Shown in pieces: positions 50,415 to 58,566 of a stretch of DNA of 64,000 bases (position 1 is the stretch's first letter; each line of letters begins with the position of its first letter). This stretch comes from Tenderia sp965602225 (GTDB taxonomy: Bacteria; Pseudomonadota; Gammaproteobacteria; Tenderiales; Tenderiaceae), in assembly GCA_965602225.1 (NCBI GenBank), contig CBFCYE010000004.1:68096-132095 (forward strand). Direction: 5' to 3'. The notes under the pieces were generated by a model, which saw only the letters and a program-made list of their open reading frames with translations, was not told the origin of the DNA and ran no database searches. The position numbers and the translations under genes are program-made.

Positions 50415-52460
50415 TCAGTCATTATTCATGTCGCTGGAGTTGAACTCAAATTCATAAAATTGTTTTGCTTTTGTGAGCGCCAGTTTGTGATGCCCGGCTA
50501 GAAATGGGTGTGTCTCTATTTGTTGGATCAGAGATTTTGAGCCTTCCCAATCATGTAGCGTAGTTAGTAACGTTAGTTTTTCGATTAGCAGATATATCTC
50601 TTGTGGTTGTTCTCTGTAGGCTCTATCAAGGTCATTTATGGCCGACTCTAGCCTTCCCTGGTAGGCATTTATGCGTGCGCGTGAGGCCAAAATAATAGGG
50701 CGTTGTCCCGCTGGTAGGGTCTTGTTTTGGAGTGCAATATCTAGCCAATTTCTGATTTCATCGATAATGGCTAGGCACTGAGGAGCACGACCTTTTACTG
50801 CGCAGTCAGTGCTGTTTCTCAGTGCCAGAGTAGCGGTAACGGATAGCTTTTGAGTGCTAAGGCGATGACTTGTTTCCGTGTCGATGATGTTGTGTAATTG
50901 ATCAATATATTTTCTGTTAATTATTAAGGTGTCGTAATAGTTTGCGGGTTGGACAGCTGGTGTTTCTGTGTCGCGCTCCCCCAGTATTGTTTGTGTTTTA
51001 ATTATTTCAAGTAATTGAAGCATGGCCATAAGTGAACTTGTATCTGACTGGTTTAGACTAGCTGTCGCGCTAAGCTGTTCATATGCTTCGCGTGTGTCGC
51101 CATGAGAGTCCAGTATATATATGGCTCTAGATGCGTGAGCCTGTGCTGAGTTTGGATTGTTTTTAATGTTGAAGTAAGACAATGTTGATTGGCTTGACCA
51201 TATGTTTGATCTCACATTGGTTAATCCTGTCAGGCATAAAATAATTATAATCGGGGTGCCGATGGTGATGAGCGGTTTTTTGCTGAATTTGTTGATGACC
51301 AGGTAGGTGTAATACCCTGCAGCAAAGATGATTCCAAAGCTGGCAACATAGTTTCGATGCTCGTACATTAGTACTAATGAAAAAATACTCGATTCCATTG
51401 CGTGGGCGACCAGGAACCATAAAATGGAAAATGCAATAATGGGGTGTTTTTTTCTGATTAATATGGATAGTACGGCAGAGGTTAATATTGAGATGATAGC
51501 TATTAATGTTGTCCATGGTTGTAACAAGGCACGACTTATCTCTACGTTGTCGTGATAAAGGCTGAAGTTTTGTAAAACTGGGTATAGCAGTTGTGTGACA
51601 TAGAGAAGTAGTACCCTTGATTCCGTCATTAGTCGTTCGCTAAGTGTAAAGTCCCTGGTTGCATAGCTAGCGAGTATGCGGTCTGAGTGGTTGCCTAGAT
51701 AGATGAGCGCCAAAACGGCAGGTAAGGCAGTTGTGAGGGTGTAGAAGGTGATGATTTGTTTGCGCTGTTGTTTATGTTCGCTGTATAAATTGCTAAGAAT
51801 CGTTATTTCTATTACAAGCGCAAGATAGGGTAACAATAATGCGTTTTCCTTGCATAGTGCGCCAAGCAAGGTGCCTAAGCCTATGCCTATATACATCTGT
51901 GCTACGGCATAGGGCTTTTGTTCTGAGAGTCGTATCCTGCCAATAATAAAAATCAGTAGGCCAGCGAAAACAAATAGTGCGGACATGCTAGCCATACGTT
52001 GTACGGCATAGAGCACTGCTGTTAGCTGAATAGGGTGCAGTACCCACATTGCGGCAACAAATAGGGGGAATGATGTTTCGGATAATGTCTTTTTTAATGA
52101 GCGGTTTAGCGTTTTTATTAAATAAAAGACAATCAGATAAACCAATATGCCATTGAATATGTGAATGCCTAGGTTGGTTGTTTTAAAATCGCTGGCGTCA
52201 AGTTGTTTGCCAGAGAAGTAGTAATTCAGGCCAAAGCTCAGACTGGCGAGTGGTCGTCCCAGTGGGCCGCTGGTATTTGCAGTTGCAGCGGTTAGCAAGC
52301 TATTGCTATCAAGTGTGTTTACCTGTAACGCCGGGTTGGAGACAATGTTGGGTATGTCATCGGAAAGCCAGAAGTCGCTGAGACCTGGAAGATATGCCAG
52401 GCTTGTGAGTATGACAAGGGCAAGGATGCTGAGATAATGTCTACCGGTAACTGTGTTCAT
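50415..52460 (-). CDS. Polytopic GT-C-like protein with TPR tail, candidate pilin glycosyltransferase
   Basis: A 681-residue inner membrane protein. About ten to eleven helices fill residues 8-420, and the first periplasmic loop carries the acidic motif WLSDD (32-36), as in GT-C transferases that use lipid-linked sugars. HPIQLTAVLYAVQRMASMSALF and the following CKENALLLPYL resemble the TMTC/DUF1736 group. The C-terminal 250 residues form TPR-like helical repeats (NPNSAQAHASRAIYIL, RINAYQGRLESAINDLDRAY). It lies directly downstream of the pilA terminator, where tfpO and tfpW pilin glycosyltransferases lie in Pseudomonas. Transfer of sugar to pilin is inference. Confidence 0.7.
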   Translation of the reverse strand: MNTVTGRHYLSILALVILTSLAYLPGLSDFWLSDDIPNIVSNPALQVNTLDSNSLLTAATANTSGPLGRPLASLSFGLNYYFSGKQLDASDFKTTNLGIHIFNGILVYLIVFYLIKTLNRSLKKTLSETSFPLFVAAMWVLHPIQLTAVLYAVQRMASMSALFVFAGLLIFIIGRIRLSEQKPYAVAQMYIGIGLGTLLGALCKENALLLPYLALVIEITILSNLYSEHKQQRKQIITFYTLTTALPAVLALIYLGNHSDRILASYATRDFTLSERLMTESRVLLLYVTQLLYPVLQNFSLYHDNVEISRALLQPWTTLIAIISILTSAVLSILIRKKHPIIAFSILWFLVAHAMESSIFSLVLMYEHRNYVASFGIIFAAGYYTYLVINKFSKKPLITIGTPIIIILCLTGLTNVRSNIWSSQSTLSYFNIKNNPNSAQAHASRAIYILDSHGDTREAYEQLSATASLNQSDTSSLMAMLQLLEIIKTQTILGERDTETPAVQPANYYDTLIINRKYIDQLHNIIDTETSHRLSTQKLSVTATLALRNSTDCAVKGRAPQCLAIIDEIRNWLDIALQNKTLPAGQRPIILASRARINAYQGRLESAINDLDRAYREQPQEIYLLIEKLTLLTTLHDWEGSKSLIQQIETHPFLAGHHKLALTKAKQFYEFEFNSSDMNND

Positions 52461-52497
52461 CTGCTTGTTTTGTGAGTTAATTTTTTGTTGCGGTAAT

Positions 52498-52526
52498 AAA
52501 AAAGAGGAGGCTAATGCCTCCTCTTT
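52498..52526 (-). terminator. Rho-independent terminator of pilA
   Basis: An 11-bp stem (AAAGAGGAGGC with GCCTCCTCTTT) around a five-base loop, 22 bases after the pilA stop, followed on the minus strand by a T-run. It limits readthrough into the GT-C-like gene, as expected for a highly expressed pilin. Confidence 0.9.
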
Positions 52527-52547
52527 GAGTGTTACGCTAAACTTGGC

Positions 52548-52982
52548 CTACTGTTTAGGGTGAAATTTTGAAGCTACAGTGCCGGTAATACCCCATTGCA
52601 TTCCACCAGGGCCACAGGTGCCAGTGTAGACTACATTCTCGCCACCGGTTACGGATGAGCCTATTGTAGTGTATACGATAGTGACTGTTCCTACTGAGGT
52701 GCTAGTTGCTGTGGCTGTTACGCTTCGGACATAGGTGCCTTTATAATCAGCGGCTGCGCTAAGACCTAAAGGTCCATGAGTCATATTGGCCACTATGCTG
52801 CCTTCGCTACATGCCAGGCCTACAGCGGTACGAGCTGGTGATGAGATGCCTGAACCTTCACTCACCTTAGCCTTAACGGTGTAATCCTGATAAGCAGGAA
52901 TCGCTACAGCGGCCAAAATACCAATGATCGCAACTACGATCATTAACTCAATCAGTGTAAAACCTTGTTGTACCTTTTTCAT
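52548..52982 (-). CDS. pilA: Type IV major pilin
   Basis: A 144-residue prepilin. The leader MKKVQQG is cut by PilD before Phe, leaving F-T-L-I-E with the conserved Glu5 and a 25-residue hydrophobic helix. Only two Cys remain in the mature region (Cys58 and Cys123), so a single disulfide would span 65 residues. Residues 87-112 are very rich in Ser and Thr, a natural place for O-glycans. The C-terminus ends FHPKQ, not Ser, so TfpO-type C-terminal glycosylation does not apply. SD AGGAG precedes the ATG; the promoter at 53115-53130 is sigma-54 type. Confidence 0.96.
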   Translation of the reverse strand: MKKVQQGFTLIELMIVVAIIGILAAVAIPAYQDYTVKAKVSEGSGISSPARTAVGLACSEGSIVANMTHGPLGLSAAADYKGTYVRSVTATATSTSVGTVTIVYTTIGSSVTGGENVVYTGTCGPGGMQWGITGTVASKFHPKQ

Positions 52983-53114
52983 GATGTTGCTCCTCGTGTC
53001 TAAGCAGTTATATGTAGATTAAGAACCCAGTTCAAATTGTTCTTCGCTATCCATATCGGTCTGTTGTATTAAGACTTTAATGTCTTGAGAAGTTATTTGT
53101 CTCGGTAGTTGTAT

Positions 53115-53130
53115 TGCACGTCCCGTGCCA
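53115..53130 (-). promoter_or_regulatory. Sigma-54 promoter of pilA
   Basis: On the minus strand: TGGCACGGGACGTGCA, matching TGGCAC (-24) and TGCA (-12) with the required spacing (one mismatch to TTGCA). Transcription would start near 53103, about 120 bases before the ATG. Sigma-54 control fits the adjacent PilR activator. Confidence 0.8.
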
Positions 53131-53190
53131 AAAGCCAGAAGAGGAGGGTGTTGAAGTGTTCTTGCCCATCCATCCTTGGTGGAATGAGCA

Positions 53191-53316
53191 TTATGTCACA
53201 GTTTTTGGGCTTGAGAAGCGGGTTTTAGGGGGGGGGTGTGGTGTTTGATTGGTGAATTGTTGTCGGCTGATTGTGTGTTTGTCAGTTTGGGGTGACGGTT
53301 TTTGTCACTTTGTGAC
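53191..53316 (-). promoter_or_regulatory. Candidate PilR-binding region upstream of pilA
   Basis: TGTCAC-type half sites occur at 53194-53199, roughly 92 bases before the predicted start of transcription, which is the usual distance for PilR sites in Pseudomonas. A palindrome GTCAC-TTT-GTGAC lies further up at 53304-53316. The rest of the 53131-53331 gap is G-rich with no gene. Assignment is by motif and distance only. Confidence 0.4.
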
Positions 53317-53331
53317 GGGCTTGGTTGCTGC

Positions 53332-54687
53332 TTAGTCGATGCCAAGTTTTTTGAGGCGATAACGCAGCTGCCGAAATGAGATGCCAAGCAGTTTAGCCGC
53401 AGCAGTTTTGTTGTATTTGCATTGTTGCAGGGCTTGTTGGATGGCTTCTTTTTCCTGATCACCTAGATATGAATCAAGCGCTTGGTCGGTGTTGGCTATG
53501 TTTGTGTTTGAGTCGATGTTTGTTACTACAGGTAGCTGTAGGTCTTCTTCTTCTATGGTGTCATCGTCACAGAGTGTGAAGGCGCGTTCGAGAATGTTTT
53601 CTAACTCTCTAACGTTGCCGGGGAAGCTGTAGTTGTTTAGGGCTTCGGTGGCTTGTTTAGATAGTTTGGGTTTATCTAGTTTGGCCTGGGCGGCGATGTT
53701 GCCAAGAAAATGCTCGGCCAGCAGGGGAATGTCATCGCGGCGTTCGTTGAGGCTGGGGACTTTTAGTTCGATAACGTTGATGCGGTAGAACAGATCCTGA
53801 CGGAATTCACCCTCTTCCACTAGTTTGCTCAGGTCTTTATGAGTGGCACTTAATATACGAACGTCGACCGGGACTTCTATCTGCGCGCCGACCGGACGGA
53901 TGGATTTTTCCTGGATGGCGCGTAGCAGCTTGACCTGCATGTGTAGCGGCAGGTCGGCGACTTCATCAAGAAATAGGGTGCCACCATCGGCGGCCTGAAA
54001 TAGTCCGGCCTTGTCGCTGTTGGCGCCGGTAAAACTGCCTTTTTTGTGGCCAAAGAACTCGCTTTCCATCAGGGTTTCGGGGATGGCGCCACAGTTGACG
54101 GGGACGAAGGGCGCGTCTATGCGTGGGCCTTTTTCGTGAATCAGGCGGGCAACCAGTTCTTTGCCGCTGCCTGAGGCGCCGCTGATATAGATGGGTGCCT
54201 GGCTGCGTGACAGTTTGGCAATCTTGTTGCGAATTTTGCGCATCTGCTCTGAGTCGCCGAGCAGGGTGTCACGGCTGCGTCGTTCAACCGGGTCGTCCAC
54301 ACCATGTTTGAGTTTGAGTGCCGTTGTCACCAGGCTGCGCAATACCTGTAGATCAACAGGTTTCGATACAAAGTCATAGGCGCCGGATTTGAGGGCGGTG
54401 ACGGCTGCGTCCATGTTGCCGTGGGCTGTGATCATGGCGACTGGGGTGTTGCTGTAGTGAAGTTGTATATGTCTGATCAGCTCCAGGCCATCACCGTCGG
54501 GCAGGCGCATGTCGGTGAGGCAGAGGTCGTATGCATTGCAGGCCAGTTGTTTTTTTGCCGCTTCGATGTTGGTGGCGGTGTGGACAATGATGTCCATGCG
54601 CTCTAGCGTCATCTTGATTAGTTCAAGAATGTCAGGTTCATCATCGACTGCCAGGGCAATGGCTTTGACTTTGATTTGCGCTTGCAC
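53332..54687 (-). CDS. pilR: Sigma-54-dependent response regulator PilR
   Basis: A 451-residue NtrC-type activator. The receiver has Asp in LCLTDMRLPDGDG (about 55), the AAA+ domain has Walker A GASGSGKELVAR, the sigma-54-contacting loop GSFTGA (the PilR variant of GAFTGA) and GTLFLDEVADL, and the C-terminus ends in a Fis-type helix-turn-helix (KTAAAKLLGISFRQLRYRLKKLG). The GTG at 54687 shares a base with the pilS stop and gives the usual length; an ATG at 54783 would lie inside pilS. It should activate pilA from the sigma-54 promoter immediately downstream. Confidence 0.95.
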   Translation of the reverse strand: MQAQIKVKAIALAVDDEPDILELIKMTLERMDIIVHTATNIEAAKKQLACNAYDLCLTDMRLPDGDGLELIRHIQLHYSNTPVAMITAHGNMDAAVTALKSGAYDFVSKPVDLQVLRSLVTTALKLKHGVDDPVERRSRDTLLGDSEQMRKIRNKIAKLSRSQAPIYISGASGSGKELVARLIHEKGPRIDAPFVPVNCGAIPETLMESEFFGHKKGSFTGANSDKAGLFQAADGGTLFLDEVADLPLHMQVKLLRAIQEKSIRPVGAQIEVPVDVRILSATHKDLSKLVEEGEFRQDLFYRINVIELKVPSLNERRDDIPLLAEHFLGNIAAQAKLDKPKLSKQATEALNNYSFPGNVRELENILERAFTLCDDDTIEEEDLQLPVVTNIDSNTNIANTDQALDSYLGDQEKEAIQQALQQCKYNKTAAAKLLGISFRQLRYRLKKLGID

Positions 54688-56306
54688 TAGTCCGCTCTCT
54701 GTCTTCTTGGGTCGGCAAAGGTGATGCGAAAGCAGCTGCCACCATTGTCGGCTGGGAAATAGTTCAGGTGAGCATGATTGCACTCACACAGTTCTTTCGC
54801 AATATAGAGGCCCAGGCCGGTGCCTGTTTTTTCGGTGGTGAAGAAGGGTTCAAACAGGTTTTCGACGATTTCTGCGCTGATGCCGGGGCCGTTGTCGATG
54901 ATGTCGAGAAGCGGGGTTAGGTTGTCCGGTTTGCGTCCGGCTCGAAGCAAGAGGCTGGCATTGCCTGCGTGTGACAGACTGTGGCGTGCGCCATTCTGAC
55001 ACAGGTTCCAGAGTATTTGCTGTAGCTGGCTGGCGTCGAATTCAGTGCTTAGATCTGTTGGTTCAACTTTCAATTGAATCAGTTCTGTTGTGATGTCTTG
55101 GCTGCGACAAAATTCATCGACGAATTCTTCAAGCCAGGGTTTTAGCTGGATCTCTTCAATTATGGTCTGGTCGCGTCGTCCCATCTGTAGGGTGTTTTCA
55201 ATGATGTTGTTCATGCGCCGGCTGTTGGTTTGAATGATTTCGATCAGACGGCTGTCGTGTTGGTCTAAATGCTCTGATTCGCTTAGGAGTTGATTGGCAT
55301 GGCTGATTGCGCCGAGTGGATTGCGGATCTCGTGTGCAATGCTGCCCGCTAAGCGGCCGAGTGAGGCGAGTTTTAGCTGTTGTGCCTGCTGGCGCATGGT
55401 GGCGGTGTCTTCGAGAAATATTAGGGTGTCATGGCCATCACCCAGTTTGGCAAAGTGGGGTAGTACTTCCGTATCGCTGTAGGCAGGTTTGAATTGATAG
55501 GGTGTGGTTCTTGGTTCTTTCTGCCAGAGCCGCTGTTGAAATGCCAATTCGGGGCAGATATCGGTGAGGTGTGTTTTTTGCGTTGGTGGCGAGATGTTAA
55601 GCAGTTGGCGCGCTGACTCGTTGATTTGCCAGAGTCGTGCCTCGCTGTCGATCACCGCAACCCCAGTCTGCATCTGTTGGATGATGTAGTGAGTCAGTTG
55701 CTCCATGTTGGCCAGATCAATGCCGCGCTTGGTGGCTAGGCTTTCGCTTTCCTTGACCCGTTTTGCCAGGGCGTGAGCGAGAAAGGCAATGGCAAAAAAG
55801 GCTGCACCGAGTAGACCTGTTTGGGGGTAGGCGCTATCGATCAGTGAATTACTAATCTGCATGTACGTTTGTTCAGTTAATAGCAGCAGGGTGGCAATAG
55901 CGGCGAAGACCATGGCGGCTCGGCCAGCTAGCAGGATGCTGCCACTGGCAACAGCGACAATGATGAGCATGCCCAGGCCACTCTGCACTCCACCGCTGGC
56001 ATGCATGAACAAAGTGATGGCGATGATGTCGAGTATGACTTGGCTGTGAATCTGGATGGCAAAGCCGGGTTTGCGTAGTTGAATGGTGAATGCATTTGCC
56101 AGGCAGATCAATAAATAAATGGCTGCTATCCATTTGAATAATACGGGGCTGTATTCGCCAAAAGATTTGATGCTGATATCTGAAAAGGCATAGACGGCAA
56201 ACAGGCCGGCGATCACCAAACGGTAGAGATTGAATAGGCGTAGTGGTCGCCAGGTTTGATGAGACGGCGGGTCGTTTAATTTGGTTGTTTCAGTTTGCAT
56301 CAACAC
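54687..56306 (-). CDS. pilS: Sensor histidine kinase PilS
   Basis: A 539-residue sensor. About six membrane helices cover residues 28-180, followed by a PAS-like region (about 205-300), a DHp domain with the phospho-accepting His325 in AGSIAHEIRNPLGAISHANQL, and an HATPase domain with NLCQNGARHS (N box), DNGPGI and GTGLGLYIAKEL. In Pseudomonas PilS senses pilin in the membrane and controls PilR. An in-frame ATG at 56300 is an alternative start. It is coupled to pilR. Confidence 0.95.
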   Translation of the reverse strand: MLMQTETTKLNDPPSHQTWRPLRLFNLYRLVIAGLFAVYAFSDISIKSFGEYSPVLFKWIAAIYLLICLANAFTIQLRKPGFAIQIHSQVILDIIAITLFMHASGGVQSGLGMLIIVAVASGSILLAGRAAMVFAAIATLLLLTEQTYMQISNSLIDSAYPQTGLLGAAFFAIAFLAHALAKRVKESESLATKRGIDLANMEQLTHYIIQQMQTGVAVIDSEARLWQINESARQLLNISPPTQKTHLTDICPELAFQQRLWQKEPRTTPYQFKPAYSDTEVLPHFAKLGDGHDTLIFLEDTATMRQQAQQLKLASLGRLAGSIAHEIRNPLGAISHANQLLSESEHLDQHDSRLIEIIQTNSRRMNNIIENTLQMGRRDQTIIEEIQLKPWLEEFVDEFCRSQDITTELIQLKVEPTDLSTEFDASQLQQILWNLCQNGARHSLSHAGNASLLLRAGRKPDNLTPLLDIIDNGPGISAEIVENLFEPFFTTEKTGTGLGLYIAKELCECNHAHLNYFPADNGGSCFRITFADPRRQRAD

Positions 56307-56385
56307 TGCCGGATTAAAAAAATAGTTTTATGGGACTGCCTATCTTGTATCGGTAGCTTTGATAAGAGTTGTAGCTGAAAACAGT

Positions 56386-56598
56386 TTATTTTTCTGCGTG
56401 TTCCTTGCAGCAGTAATGTTTGCCATCTTTCTCGATTGCCTCAGGTTTAGGTAGTCGTAGACCGCATTCTTTGCAGCTTACGGTCTCTTCAAACTGACTG
56501 ACTTGTTTGACTTTGGTTTGTTTGTGTTGACGCAGGCGCTTTATCAGAAAAAAGGCCAAACCGATTATGATTATGGCAATGAGCAGGCGAAGTATCAT
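56386..56598 (-). CDS. PP0621 family small membrane protein
   Basis: A 70-residue protein with one N-terminal membrane helix (3-20), a basic linker and a C-terminal four-Cys zinc ribbon (CKECG at 42-46 and CCKEH near 64-67). This matches the small PP0621-type proteins often found beside pilS/pilR in gammaproteobacteria; their function is unknown. It precedes pilS by 79 bases on the same strand. Confidence 0.85.
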   Translation of the reverse strand: MILRLLIAIIIIGLAFFLIKRLRQHKQTKVKQVSQFEETVSCKECGLRLPKPEAIEKDGKHYCCKEHAEK

Positions 56599-56716
56599 AA
56601 GGGCTTTGAATTTTGTGGTTTAGGTGAATTGGATTCTGTAAGGCTACGGTGAGTGTATCTCACGTGATTTTTCCCTCACAATGAAGTGCTCTATCAGGTT
56701 GGGCTACCGCTTGAAG

Positions 56717-57733
56717 TTAATAGCTTCTGTTGACCGAAAAGTTGGCTAACGCCAGTAATGCATCTTTATATTGGCTGGGATTGATATCCGTAAGGGCTTC
56801 GATGGCCAGGTTTGCTTCATGGCGTGCCATTTCGGCGGTATAGGCGATGGCGCCAGTTGTGTTGACGGCCTCGATGACGGCATCAATCTGTTCGCGGCCA
56901 CCATTTTCGATGGCGCTACGGATAATCTGTGCTTGTTCGGACGAGCCGGTGCGCATGGCATGAATCAGTGGCAGGGTCGGTTTGCCTTCGGCCAGATCAT
57001 CGCCGATGTTTTTGCCAATCTCTTCAGCGCTGGAGCTGTAGTCGAGTACATCGTCGATCAGCTGGAAGGCGGTGCCCAGATGCATGCCGTAGGCGGCCAT
57101 GGCCTTTTCTTCGGCCTCGGGGCGATTGTTGATAACAGCGCCCAGCTGGGTGGCTGCTTCAAATAACTTAGCCGTTTTGGAGTGAATTACCTCCAGGTAA
57201 CGCTCCTCAGTGGTGTCGGCGTCATGGCAATTAAGTAGTTGCAGCACCTCTCCTTCGGCGATGGTGTTGGTGGCGTGGGCCAGAATTTCCATGACACGCA
57301 TGTTTTTTATCTCGACCATCATTTCGAAGGCGCGTGAATAGAGGAAGTCGCCTACCAGCACGCTGGCCTCGTTGCCCCAGATATTATTGGCTGTGTCCTG
57401 GCCGCGGCGCATTTCCGAACCATCGACAACATCGTCATGAAGCAAGGTGGCGGTGTGGATAAATTCGATAATTGCGGCAATTTCCACGTCTTGACTGCCT
57501 GGATAGTCAAAGGCCTTGGCTGTTAGTAAGACCAGCAAGGGGCGTAGCCGTTTACCGCCACTATTAATAATATAGTGGCCCAACTGGTTGATCAGGGCGA
57601 CTTCGGAGTGCAAGCGGGTCTGTATTACGCCATTGACCGCATCCATGTCGCCCTTGGTCAGGTCGATGATGGTTTGTATGTCAAAGTCGCTTGGAGAGGC
57701 CGCCACGGAGGCTCTATTTTGAGTGTTTTGCAT
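56717..57733 (-). CDS. ispB: Octaprenyl diphosphate synthase
   Basis: A 338-residue all-helical prenyltransferase making the side chain of ubiquinone. The two Asp-rich motifs are LLHDDVVDGSEMRRG (about 92-106) and LIDDVLDY (about 226-233), and GGKRLRPLLVLL is typical. It is divergent from rplU, as in most gammaproteobacteria. Confidence 0.96.
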   Translation of the reverse strand: MQNTQNRASVAASPSDFDIQTIIDLTKGDMDAVNGVIQTRLHSEVALINQLGHYIINSGGKRLRPLLVLLTAKAFDYPGSQDVEIAAIIEFIHTATLLHDDVVDGSEMRRGQDTANNIWGNEASVLVGDFLYSRAFEMMVEIKNMRVMEILAHATNTIAEGEVLQLLNCHDADTTEERYLEVIHSKTAKLFEAATQLGAVINNRPEAEEKAMAAYGMHLGTAFQLIDDVLDYSSSAEEIGKNIGDDLAEGKPTLPLIHAMRTGSSEQAQIIRSAIENGGREQIDAVIEAVNTTGAIAYTAEMARHEANLAIEALTDINPSQYKDALLALANFSVNRSY

Positions 57734-57795
57734 AGGTCGACCATTTTAGTGGTGAATAATGTAGCCTTACAAGTGCTTATTTAGTTAATCTGCGT

Positions 57796-57824
57796 TTGAC
57801 GTCGAGCTAATGAGGCGTTAAAAT
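57796..57824 (+). promoter_or_regulatory. Promoter of the rplU-rpmA operon
   Basis: TTGACG (57796-57801), a 17-base spacer and TAAAAT (57819-57824). Transcription would start near 57831, with a leader of about 65 bases and GGAG before the rplU ATG. Confidence 0.65.
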
Positions 57825-57894
57825 TCGCCCTCTTTTGGATTTAACGGCCTTCGCACCTCTTGCGGGGGCTTAAACAAGGTTTGGAGAAAACGGC

Positions 57895-58206
57895 ATGTAT
57901 GCTGTCATAGTAACCGGTGGCAAACAGTATCGCGTAGCAGAAGGCGACGTGGTTCGTGTTGAGAAATTGCCCGTAGCAGAAGGTGGTGCAGTTGAGATCG
58001 AAAAGGTCTTGATGGTCACTAATGGCGATGACGTTAAGGTCGGCGCGCCTTATCTTGAAGGTGGCAAGGTCACTGCAACTGTTGCAGCTCATGGCCGTGG
58101 CGATAAGATCAAGATCATCAAATTCCGTCGTCGTAAGCATTCGCGTAAGCAAATGGGACATCGTCAGGATTATACTGAGCTGAAGATTACCGGTATTGCC
58201 GGTTAA
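57895..58206 (+). CDS. rplU: 50S ribosomal protein L21
   Basis: A 103-residue ribosomal protein binding 23S rRNA with L20. The YAVIVTGGKQYRVAEGDVV N-terminus and the C-terminal HRQDYTELKITGI are conserved family segments. It begins the conserved rplU-rpmA-obgE order under the promoter at 57796-57824. Confidence 0.98.
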   Translation: MYAVIVTGGKQYRVAEGDVVRVEKLPVAEGGAVEIEKVLMVTNGDDVKVGAPYLEGGKVTATVAAHGRGDKIKIIKFRRRKHSRKQMGHRQDYTELKITGIAG

Positions 58207-58232
58207 GCAGCGCGTTAAAGAGGTATTTAGAA

Positions 58233-58490
58233 ATGGCACATAAGAAAGCTGGTGGTAGTAGTCGTAACGGTCGCGATTCAGAAAGTAAACGCCTTGGTGT
58301 AAAAGCCTATGGTGGTCAAGTAATCAGCGCCGGTAGCATCATTGTGCGTCAGCGCGGCACACGTTTCCACCCTGGGGTAAATGTTGGTTGTGGTCATGAT
58401 CACACCTTGTACTCTAAGGTTGATGGTGAAGTGGTCTTCGAAGTTAAAGGCCCTAAGAACCGCAAAACAATTCGCGTAATTCCTGTTTAA
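58233..58490 (+). CDS. rpmA: 50S ribosomal protein L27
   Basis: An 85-residue ribosomal protein whose N-terminus (MAHKKAGGSSRNGRDS) reaches the peptidyl transferase centre. The RLGVKAYGGQ and QRGTRFHPG segments are conserved. It follows rplU by 26 bases, and a terminator lies 24 bases downstream. Confidence 0.98.
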   Translation: MAHKKAGGSSRNGRDSESKRLGVKAYGGQVISAGSIIVRQRGTRFHPGVNVGCGHDHTLYSKVDGEVVFEVKGPKNRKTIRVIPV

Positions 58491-58514
58491 ACGCACTAGC
58501 GAGTTACGTTAACG

Positions 58515-58541
58515 AGGCCCCGTCAGTGACGGGGCTTTTTG
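58515..58541 (+). terminator. Rho-independent terminator after rpmA
   Basis: A GC-rich stem (GCCCCGTCA, GTGACGGGGC) followed by five T residues. It ends or attenuates the ribosomal transcript before obgE. Confidence 0.9.
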
Positions 58542-58566
58542 TTTATAGGGCGAATTATCTTAAACT

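Noticed and set aside
54688..54783. N-terminal extension of PilR from an ATG at 54783
   Set aside because: It would be translated from within pilS and adds 32 residues not seen before the receiver domain; the GTG at 54687 fits better.
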